Shown piece by piece: positions 1 through 8,322 of a stretch of 64,000 nt of DNA. Origin of the DNA: Didymodactylos carnosus (taxonomy: Eukaryota > Rotifera > Eurotatoria > Philodinida > Philodinidae); NCBI GenBank assembly GCA_905250885.1, contig CAJNOQ010000173.1:1-64000 (forward strand), in the 5' to 3' direction. The notes under the pieces are model-generated. The model did no database searches. It was not told the DNA's origin and worked only from the letters and a program-made list of their open reading frames with translations. Within the stretch, counting starts at the first letter, position 1, and each line of letters starts with the position of its first letter. The position numbers and the translations under genes are program-made.

Positions 1-2
1 AC

Positions 3-146
3 TATCATGGTACATTCATGAACGAAGGAGAGGAACCGAATGAACCGTATGAACCGTATGTCGATCGTACTCTATTAGGTGAGCAGTTTAGGGAGCAACA
101 ATTATGTGATATTGTAATGACAAAAAAGAATGGAATCGCGATTTAA
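3..146 (+). CDS. Partial reading frame at left edge, unknown product
   Basis: An open frame enters from the left edge and runs 47 residues to TAA at 144-146. It has codon use like a real exon and a short acidic repeat (NEPYEPYV at about residues 13-20) followed by a charged stretch. I recognise no domain. It could be the last exon of a gene lying outside the window, or a piece of a mobile element, since the next 3 kb is mostly repeats. No downstream intron signal is needed because the frame ends in a stop. Confidence 0.3.
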   Translation, partial: YHGTFMNEGEEPNEPYEPYVDRTLLGEQFREQQLCDIVMTKKNGIAI

Positions 147-496
147 GCTATTTAAAAAAAGTAAGTAGATGACATGCTATTCTATTTCTTTTTCTCTATT
201 AGCTCTTTTTCTCGCTACAATAACACATCAAGGAAAGAAATGTCCAAAGAGAGTTTTTGGTATATTTACTTGAAATACATTATTACATTTACTGCTGGCC
301 TTTCACAGTGTATCGTTAGATTATATTTAATGATAAATACATATATCATAGATGTATGTACACATTTGGAGGGAGAAAAAACAGAAAGGGTTTTGATATT
401 CATATACTATTAACAATAACTATAAAATCATTTTGATGATATGTTATGTTGTGTACGTTAACATAACTGTAAAAAATAAGTCAAAAAACAATTATT
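147..496. other. Stretch without gene
   Basis: AT-rich sequence between the partial frame and the first foldback element. A 79-codon open frame lies here but it is phenylalanine/tyrosine-rich low-complexity translation and I do not regard it as coding. Confidence 0.5.
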
Positions 497-1341
497 ATCT
501 TTTCTTTCTATATGCAGCATCGTTCACTGGTTTTTGAGTAACTCGGAAAAGAAAAAAGACGCGAAGTTGGCGTTTTCAGCATTTTGAAGCCAAGCTTTTG
601 ATGTATTTTTCAATAAGAGAATAAGTTTGAAAATCTTTCTCCTGACTGAAGTTCTGCAAGAATCTCAAAAAGATCTGTTCGGCTTTTCAAGCTTTGAAAT
701 AGAAATACATTTGTTTTTTTCTACCTGAATAGATAACCCAAACTGTCGTATTGTCCGAATATTCATCTATCACGATTCAGATTTCCTGAGAGCTACGGGG
801 TTAGTATGAGATAAACTATGAGAAGCTCAAAAAGAACTGAAACATCCGTTATTCATCATTCGATCATACTGAATCTCGCGGCAATGTTCGTTTTCATCAA
901 AATTTTCAAAAACGTAGTAGAAGCATGCTTTATATAGAATTATCCATTATTGCCTATTTTCAATCAAATTGAAAAATTAATAACTCATTCAAAATCGATG
1001 CAAAGTACTTTAAAACTTCAGAATATATTCAATTATAGTTGCTTCACATGTTGATATACCCGAAAGTACGCGACGTTCCAAGGAAACGTCGTGGAATTTA
1101 CAAAGTTTTGTGGAAAACTTTGGAAATACAAATAGGTTCCTTTTACACTTTGAACCACAACACTATTTAAAGAACGATTTTCCTAAGATTCTTGCATAAC
1201 CTCAGTTAGAAGAAAGATTTTCAAACTTATTTTCTTATGTCAAAAGCTTGGTTCAAAATGCTGAAAACGTGAATTCAATGTTTGTTTTCTTTTTCGAGGT
1301 ACTCAAAAGCCAGTTAACGGTGCTGTATATAGAGAAAGATA
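497..1341. repeat. Long foldback (inverted-repeat) element
   Basis: The left arm, about 497-665, is the diverged reverse complement of about 1185-1341. Both arms share blocks such as CGTTTTCAGCATTTTGAA-like and AAGTTTGAAAATCTTTCT. The centre (about 666-1184) has no open frame. It looks like a non-autonomous DNA element or a foldback element. Exact ends and target duplication are unclear because a second foldback element abuts it on the right. Confidence 0.7.
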
Positions 1342-1356
1342 GTAACGGGTGTTAGT

Positions 1357-1914
1357 AACGGACCATTTAGTATTTTCTATTTTTCTAGTGTGTCTTTAGG
1401 ATCCTAAGATTAGTGCTTTTTTCAAAAGATGCACCGCGAAATACGCTACAAAGCCAAATCTTAATTTCAGAACTTCAATCAGAGAAACTACTCAAATTAT
1501 ACGAAAGGCGAAAAAAATTGAAAACTCCCCGTTTTCAACAATGTGCCCAAGCAAGAAACGAAAAACATAATCGAAGTTTTGATTTTGCAGTTAGGTAGAG
1601 AAGAGCAATCATTTCTGATAAAAAGAAAACAGATCTGATCAAAAAAACTTTTGTTTTGATGGAGTGGCGCTACAAAATGGCTAATTCAGTTTTTCTTACT
1701 TTCAAATCGTTAACGCAGGAAATCGTTCTTGAGTTTAGGATGTTTTCATTGTTTGTGCCTTTCATATAAATTGAGTAGTTTCTCTGATTGAAGTTCTGAA
1801 ATTAAAATTTAGATTTGGCTTTGTAGAGTATTTCGCGATGCATCTTTTGAAAAAAGACTAACCTTAGGATCTTAAAGACACACCAGAAAAATAGAAAATA
1901 CTAAATGGTCCGTT
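1357..1914. repeat. Second foldback element with ~155-bp arms
   Basis: Left arm 1357-1515 and right arm about 1760-1914 are inverted copies with only scattered differences; both begin AACGGACCATTTAGTATTTT. Roughly 245 bp of unique sequence lies between. The 61-codon open frame inside the left arm and centre is a by-product of the repeat. The higher arm identity than in its left neighbour suggests a younger insertion. Confidence 0.75.
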
Positions 1915-2028
1915 CTTTATGCCGCATCCATTAGTATGATAAACACAAAATAATTTGAGTTTTTCATGACGTAATACACTTGCCGGTAATGCTTATTAAT
2001 CATAATGAATGCTGACATTACGAAATAC

Positions 2029-2370
2029 TAGGGGTGGCACATTTTCTTTACTGATGCGTTACTTTACTGAGTAAAGCAACGCTTTCAAATATCACCGTAT
2101 GAGTGACGAACAACCGAAAATGTATTGTTTTATCACCTTGCGGACACAATGCGACTAAAGCGTTACTATATTATGCGTTACTGGTAACGAGTAACGCATG
2201 CGTTGTTGCGTTACTGGTAACGAGTAACGCATGCGTTACTGCGTTACTAGAAAAGTAACGCAAAAAAGCGTTAAAGTAACGCAAATAACGCTGCGTTACT
2301 CGTTATCAGTAACGCAATAACGCATGCGTTACTGCGTTACCTGTAAAGAAACGGTAAAGCGCCACCCCTA
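2029..2370. mobile_element. hAT-like non-autonomous element rich in GCGTTAC repeats
   Basis: The 342-bp element has near-perfect ends TAGGGGTGGC and GCCACCCCTA and is flanked by 8-bp direct repeats CGAAATAC (2021-2028) and GGAAATAC (2371-2378), seven of eight identical. TAG-type ends with 8-bp duplications are typical of hAT transposons. The interior has many head-to-head copies of GCGTTAC, TAACGCATGCGTTA and GTAACGAGTAACGC. There is no transposase frame. Confidence 0.8.
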
Positions 2371-2727
2371 GGAAATACCACTGAAAGCGTTGTGATACAA
2401 AAATTATTTTTGCGTACTACACGCAGCATTTACAATAAGTCTCGAGGTTAACTATTGTGTGGTTTAAGAAATTAGGTATTTTCAAATTAGCCGTTCGATA
2501 ACGCACAAAAACTTGTACCTGTCGTGAAATTTCAAAGTTATAACTTATAAAGGCTTCATACGTCCCAGGCCGAGAACAAATGGTAACAGCAAAACACAAT
2601 ACTTTTGTGGTTGTTACAAGTTGATCAAAAGTTATTTAATGCCAACTATTCTATAGACAAAATGTAGCTTAAACCTTGCTCTTTCCAACTGCAAAAGAAA
2701 TACTCTTTTACTGTTTTTGAGGTTTGG

Positions 2728-3245
2728 ACGCCAGAAGAAGGTCCGGTTTCCAAATGTTCCAAACTGGAGAGTCGACCAGACTTCTAACCGTCTGACAAAA
2801 CCGGTGCCAGATCGGACTGGTTGAAATAGTTCAATCGGCCGGTTTCCATCGGTTTTACCGGCTGAAAGAAAGTGTATAAACCGGCCGGTTTTTCACCAGT
2901 TGAACTTTATGAGAGCAAGTTTAATGCTTTTATCAAAACAATAAAACAGTTTCGTTTCAAAATATCAGCTATCTTTTTTTTTGTTCTTCTCAACTCCTTT
3001 TTTTCTCTAATTAGATTGCTTTTCACCTTTAAAGAACACAATCAGGCCGGTCTAAAATTCGTACAAATTGAGAATACGAATCTTTTTAAAACCACTGATT
3101 TTCACTGATTAAAAAAATTAATGAACCGGCTGGTTTTTGCCGGTTTAGAAAGCTTTTTAGACCGGCCGAACCCGACCCGTCTAAAGTTGGGACCGACCGA
3201 ACCGGATCGGTTTGAAAATTCTCAACCAGTTACAACTCTGACGCC
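2728..3245. mobile_element. CCGG-rich short element, possibly hAT-like
   Basis: The segment is dominated by copies of CCGGCCGGTTT and its complement in both orientations. Its right end, read inwards, is CAGAGTTGTAACTGG, a hAT-like terminus. The motif GACGCC occurs just outside or at both ends and may be the remains of a target duplication. The left terminus is diverged, so the boundary is approximate. A 78-codon open frame inside is repeat-derived. Confidence 0.5.
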
Positions 3246-3603
3246 GGTTCCCTCGAAAACTGGCCGTCAGAATTTCCTGAAACTTTCTTTCTAAAATGCA
3301 CCGACCTAGTACTACAAAAGTTCCCATATCTCATTTTTACAAACGACCACTGGTGGGAGAAACTCAGTTGTTAACTAGGACCAAAATGGCCTGTCTGTAT
3401 GCATTTTTTTGCACGCTTAGAATTCAATTTTTTTCTACTATTTTTCACGAACTACAGATAAGTTTTGATGCTGAATTTTTTTATGATAATAAATTTTCTG
3501 AAAAAAATTTAAGGTTAATTTTTCTCAAATTCGCTAAGGAAAACTTGTTATATTTTTTTTGTAAATATGGGGCTTAGGGTCATCACAAGTTTTTTTGAAG
3601 TCC
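3246..3603. other. Stretch without gene
   Basis: AT-rich. It contains a 93-codon open frame from 3296 on the plus strand with no recognisable domain and phenylalanine-rich low-complexity composition. I see no splice or polyadenylation context that would make it a gene. Confidence 0.4.
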
Positions 3604-3645
3604 AGATGGCACAGAGTTGTGCTATGTCATAACTCTGTGCCATCT
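3604..3645. repeat. Short perfect hairpin
   Basis: A 15-bp perfect inverted repeat (3604-3618 and 3631-3645, arm AGATGGCACAGAGTT) encloses a 12-nt loop. It could be the core of a tiny inverted-repeat element or a structured RNA; nothing nearby decides. Confidence 0.6.
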
Positions 3646-3870
3646 TGATAACAGAAATATCACAGGATCTTGGAAAAAACACCAAGAAGGCAAGATCTTG
3701 GATTCTTGAACTCAGGATCCTGGAAACAAATTTCAAGAGCTTGAGTGAAAAAGTTTCTTCACATTTTGTTTTTATTCAAGATGATCTTCCTTAAACAACT
3801 ACGTCCAAGAAGGAAAAAAATTCGAAGTTATTCAAAGTGTAAAAATATTTTCACTTATATTTACACATTT

Positions 3871-4007
3871 CACTGGAAATGTTTTCTTAAAAAGCACAAC
3901 TATAAAAAAATGTTCAGGTGTTCGTTTGATGTTTCTATAACCAGTTCGACGAGCTCTGTCGATTGGTTAACTCAGACTTTAATCTGTGGATGTTCGTGGC
4001 TGATTGC
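3871..4007 (+). repeat. Direct repeat copy A, upstream of a broken gene
   Basis: A 137-bp block beginning CACTGGAAAT and ending at GGCTGATTG recurs at 6385-6520 in the same orientation with about 10-15 percent differences. Copy A ends 37 bp before the ATG of the deaminase-like remnant at 4044, so the repeat may be the promoter or 5' leader of a duplicated gene family. It could equally be a mobile-element end. Confidence 0.75.
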
Positions 4008-4043
4008 GAGTGTACCTTCTCGTCAACCAACCAATTAAGATAA

Positions 4044-4958
4044 ATGGCTGGAGTGGATGCGAATGAAAAAAGCAATTTTATTGACGAGTTACGATCGAAT
4101 AAAAATTTGTATACACAAAATCCATCAAGGACCGAGAAAATGGAGTTGATGAGAAAGAATTTCACTGAAGAAGATTATGTTAAATTTTTATCTGATCAAT
4201 TCGACCGTTTTTTATCAGTTCGTGATGAATTATTTGAGAAGCAGATCCGATTGATCAGCAACTTATATCAGCGATCGGCCTTGCAGTTCTACTGTATGGA
4301 TCCCGTTTATTCCAATATATGCTGAATAATTTTCCGGAAACAGCCAGCTGAGGTGCTTATTATTTCGAAAAGATATCGGCCCATTATAGATCGACGAATC
4401 TCCTATTGAAATGTTTGATATCTGAAAAAGATCGTTACTTACAAATTTACAAAAATGTTTCATTGAAACTCGTTGAACCTATTGAAGAAAAACGGTCCTT
4501 GATCGTTATTCCAAGAAAAGCATTTGAGAATATATGGAAAGATATGTTTGAATCAACATCAAGTCCATCGACATTGAATTGATCGGAAGCAATCGACAGT
4601 CAAAGCTTTTACACACAACATTTAAAAGGAGTCGACAACTTTGAACAAAATCCTGTTCATAATGTATGTTTACACGCCAAAATATTGCTTATTGAGTTTT
4701 TGTTAAAAAACAGCATTAATGGAACAAATAATACAAATGAAGTTGAAATAGGAATTTCCAAAATGAGTTGTTCTAATGTGAGTTGTTTACCATGCTCGTA
4801 ATATATCGAGAAATTGAATAAGACACACAATCAATATTTTTGCCTGTTAAGTTCGACGCATGAAAAAACATCAGTAAAAACCGGTGATAGTAGTATCATG
4901 CATACCTCACTTGGAGAAGATGAATTCGATTTGACAGATCATGAGATAATTCATGGTT
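4044..4958 (+). pseudogene. Broken gene, possibly of a zinc-dependent deaminase-like family
   Basis: An ATG at 4044 opens a 93-residue hydrophilic segment with coding-like composition. Further stretches of coding-like sequence in more than one frame continue to about 4958. The downstream part resembles the region of deaminase-fold proteins in which a histidine-alanine motif on one helix is followed by a closely spaced cysteine pair on the next, but this is a weak resemblance seen by eye. The gene is clearly broken in several places and is treated as a fossil. Direct-repeat copy A sits just upstream, where a promoter would lie. No function is claimed. Confidence 0.45.
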
Positions 4959-5550
4959 AGCCTTATCATCAAATTATCTGTTATCATTATCGAAATAAAA
5001 GTTCTTGGTTCATATTATCGCAGGTTATATGTGGTTCGAACTAAAGTCGAAAAAATGTTAATAGGTGAATTAACATGTATATTTAATCGAAACAGGTCTG
5101 TACCGTAGAACTTTTTTATGAAACAAAATAGTCCATTGCAAATATTGTAGGAACGGTCTGTGATTAATTGAGACGAAAGCAATGTCAAACTATGACAGAT
5201 GGTGTTTTTTTAAAGATGGTGTTTAAAAATTATATTTCTTATCAATTTTAACGAATTACTTATACATATTCTTGATCAGCTTGACGAGCTCTACCAGTTC
5301 ATGAAAAGAGCGGATTTTTACTTTTGTCTTAGTTTTGGAGAAAGATTTCGAAAAATTAGCAAGGCATTTGTCGAACTTTTGAGATAAAACTTATGAGAAA
5401 AATAATTAAAACGAAATTTCGAAAATCTGGCTCTGCTGACTCAGCCATCAGTCTTCGCATCATATTAGGACCAATCCGAGGTTTGTAGTGCTTAAAATAG
5501 AGGAGATATCTGGGAAATAGCAACATTTACTTTTTGAAACACATTGGCAA
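4959..5550. other. Stretch without gene
   Basis: AT-rich sequence between the broken gene and the LINE remnant. I see no conserved frame. A short match to the GACGAGCTCT core of the flanking direct repeats occurs near 5283, possibly a decayed third copy. Confidence 0.35.
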
Positions 5551-5990
5551 TGGATACACAAGCGAGCACACTGTCCTCAAATAGAACTGAAATAAATGAT
5601 GAAGTACTGAAAAATGTCAACATCTCTAAATTGTTAGGGTTTTATGTTGATTCACGCTTACGTTTCAATCATCATGCTAAACAAACCTTATCAAAAGTCA
5701 CTTAAAATAGCTGCATGTTAAAATTTGTATCAAGATCAAAAACATCATCATTGATCACCAGACAACTGATTTTAAACACCTACCTATTGCCCTACATACA
5801 AAAACTATACCTGATTTGAACACTTCTCGGCAAAACAACAAGAAACACAGTTGAAGCCAAAAATCGTCAACTAAACCGTATGATTCATGTGGTTCGATGC
5901 CAGAAATGATGATATTAGCTGGTCTGAGAAGTTTAAAACGCTCAGTCATCGATCACAGGTATTTCTCTTATAATTTATGGACAAGACCTG
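5551..5990 (+). pseudogene. LINE reverse-transcriptase remnant (C-terminal part)
   Basis: Translation from about 5551 gives the pattern that follows the catalytic core in non-LTR retrotransposon reverse transcriptases: LLGFYVDSRLRFNHH at about 5632-5676, then a basic helix, then SSLITRQLILNTYLLPYI at about 5750-5803. The first block is the usual YLG-hydrophobic-D motif before the thumb; the second matches the thumb/connection segment. The frame contains at least two in-frame stops (for example the TAA at 5703-5705), and no endonuclease or catalytic core lies upstream. It is an old truncated LINE copy; the clade cannot be named from this fragment. Confidence 0.65.
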
Positions 5991-5991
5991 C

Positions 5992-6345
5992 CCTAGTCGA
6001 GACTCCCGGCAAAACTCCAACGGGAGTCCCAAGTTTATGCAAAACTCCAGCAGGAATCGTAAGGAGTCCTGATAACTCTCTCAGGAACTTTCTAAAGTGA
6101 AAGCTCAACATGGAGTCATGAGGAGTCCGCAGAAAATTCTTGCAGGAGTCCTGTCGAGAGTCCTGTTGGAGAAAGTCATGCATGGACTCCTACAGAACTT
6201 CTCAGAGAGCCGAATGTTTTTCTTATGACTCCATGACTCCACAGAAGATCCTGCCGGGGTCTCGTGACAGGACTCCTGCTGACTCCTGTAGGACATTTTT
6301 TCCAGGACTCCTGCAGGAGATTAATCAGGAGTCTCGACTAGGGTG
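5992..6345. mobile_element. Short element with GGAGTC minisatellite interior
   Basis: The ends are perfect inverted repeats CCCTAGTCGAGACTCC and GGAGTCTCGACTAGGG. The interior consists largely of variants of GGACTCCTGCAGGAGTCC in both orientations, so almost any single strand can fold on itself. No target duplication is visible. It lies immediately after the LINE remnant and may have inserted into it. Overlapping open frames on both strands here are repeat artefacts. Confidence 0.7.
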
Positions 6346-6384
6346 AGGATACATTTGGCAAACTTTTTTGGGTGTTCGTAGTGT

Positions 6385-6520
6385 CACTGGAAATATATGC
6401 TTAAAAAGCACAACTATAAAAAAAATATTCAGGCGTTCGTTTGATGTTTCTATACTCAGTTCGACGAGCTCTATCGATTGGTTAACTTAGATTTTAACCT
6501 GTGGTGTTCGTGGCTGATTG
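6385..6520 (+). repeat. Direct repeat copy B
   Basis: Second copy of the 137-bp block at 3871-4007, same orientation. No reading frame related to the one after copy A follows it. The two copies bracket 2.4 kb containing the broken gene, the LINE remnant and the GGAGTC element. Confidence 0.7.
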
Positions 6521-7551
6521 TGGTGTTCGCGCTTTTACTCTAGGTCATGTGAACACATCTTTTACTTTTTTATAAGTGATATAACAAATCATTTTTTGCT
6601 CTTTTTATGAACAATGCATGATATCATTTTGCAGAGGTGGCGGAATGATTTTGAAACTATGGGTGCTCAAGAACAAGAATCAAAGGAAAAATAAGTTTCT
6701 GCTGGAAGACAACAAAAATTTCCATGTTCTATTGTTCTATTGATTATGTTACACACGCTGATATCTATCAATAACGTTGCACCTAGTTTCAGGCTGTACA
6801 CCAATTCTAATTGGATGTCTGAACAACCAATAATTCAGAAATTATACGGACTGATCACCATTAGACATAAAGTGACAGGTGATGACTTTAGTTATTAACT
6901 AAAATGTACCCGCGCTGTTATTTTAAAATACTTAAGTTACTTAATTTTGAAAATATTGACGTTATTACGAGTAATGAGATGGTCTTATGAGCGTAACAAA
7001 GAAAAAGAAAGAAAGATAATCACATGTACCTTATTCTACTGGTATTTTCATAGCCGTTCATTTAACAATATAAACAAAACAGACACAAATATTTTTAAAG
7101 AAAACTACAAGAACCAAAACAAAGTGAATATGGAGAACAAACCGTTTGCCACACCATTCGTGGTATTTTTCTGATGAGTGAATTTGTTTTAACAGTTCTT
7201 GATTATTTAAGAGATAATTATGAAATTGAGGACAATCGCAGCAGGAAAAGAATTGAAATCAGGAGAGCATCTTAAAAATCAGCTTCTGGAGTCAGACGAA
7301 TTTTCAGAAGAAAATTCTAAAAACTAGGATCAAATCTGCCGATTTGACCACCCTGAGTGCAGTATCCTAACGAAATTAAATGTATAGACACTGTTTTATA
7401 TGGTGTGAGAAGCAACAATTTTTAATTTACACTTTGTATTTTTGTCCGTTTATGTAAAAGATATATCGTTTTGAAATGAGTCATTGTGGTACACTTCATA
7501 AACACACTTTGTCTTTTAGTACTGCAGAGTTACCGTTCTTTTACTCGCATA
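6521..7551. other. Mostly non-coding stretch with two tiny overlapping frames
   Basis: AT-rich with no gene I can name. Two overlapping short frames near 7174-7327 are listed separately. A 75-codon frame from 6947 has unremarkable composition and no recognisable motif. Confidence 0.4.
7174..7275 (+). CDS. Very small open frame, 33 residues, doubtful
   Basis: ATG at 7174 to TAA at 7273-7275 encodes a charged helical-looking peptide (MSEFVLTVLDYLRDNYEIED at its start). A second frame, ATG 7220 to TAG 7325-7327, overlaps it and encodes 35 charged residues. Either could be a decayed exon of a larger gene. I recognise no family, and the chance of random occurrence is high. Confidence 0.18.
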   Translation: MSEFVLTVLDYLRDNYEIEDNRSRKRIEIRRAS

Positions 7552-8145
7552 TAGATATGGTAGCCAATAAGTCGCCGCCGAACACAGTTCGAAAGTGTGA
7601 AATCCTCAACGCCGAAAAATCTTGAAAAGTTTTGTAGTTGCTTTTTGTAGAAAAATTGCAAATAAGGTGCCAGTAATCCAAAAATCGAACAAGATTTTTT
7701 TTTCGCTTTTTCTCATTTAGATGGATAGAGCTCACCAAGTTACCTACGAAAACGTCGATTTCAGTTTTTAAAAAAAAGTTTTTTCGTTAATAAAGATTAA
7801 AATATGGAAATTCGGCCAAATTTTACGAAATTTTTAAAAAATCAGCAAAATCTCCATATTCATTAGTCCTGACCTTACAGTTCGAGTTTGGATGGTATTT
7901 TTTCGTTTGCTGAAAAAACGATTTTTGTCGAAAATCGACTGTTTTTCTTTGTTTCGATGAGCTCTATCCAACCAAATCAGAAAAAACGAAAAACGTTTTG
8001 CTCGATTTTTGGGTTACCGGCACCTTAAAAAAAAGATCAGCCGCCGCCGAAGGCAAAAAGTTTTCAGATGCTTTCAGCTGTTGTCGTCGATCGGAAAAAT
8101 GTTTTAGCTAGTCTCCGCCGACCAAGTGATCGGCTGACACCTCTG
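7552..8145. mobile_element. hAT-like non-autonomous element with internal foldback arms
   Basis: The terminal repeats align well: TAGATATGGTAGCCAATAAG at the left and, read inwards from the right, CAGAGGTGTCAGCCGATCAC. Flanks are CTCGCATA (7544-7551) and TTCGCATG (8146-8153), six of eight identical, consistent with an aged 8-bp hAT duplication. Inside, 7661-7735 and 7957-8030 form a further long inverted repeat around GGATAGAGCTC. A related copy of the inner arm is at 28605-28687. No transposase frame is present. Confidence 0.7.
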
Positions 8146-8322
8146 TTCGCATGTAAATAAGTAAATAACAACCACCAATAACACTTAAGAATGATTTGCA
8201 AATATTTGTCCTATGACGAGATATTTCGTTTGCTAAATATTCAGTCTTATTCTACTTTAGTTTGTAGCATATGGTATCTTCTATTATTCTAAAACTCATT
8301 TTGAATCAAAAGGACACCTGAA

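Noticed and set aside
2029-2370. CRISPR-like array
   Set aside because: The repeated GTAACGC words are palindromic, irregularly spaced and sit between transposon ends in a eukaryotic genome.
3296-3577. 93-codon plus-strand frame starting MHRPSTTKVPIS
   Set aside because: The beginning looks protein-like but the rest is phenylalanine-rich AT translation without splice or family support.
5968-6346. Several overlapping frames on both strands
   Set aside because: Artefacts of the GGAGTC repeat, which lacks stops in several frames.
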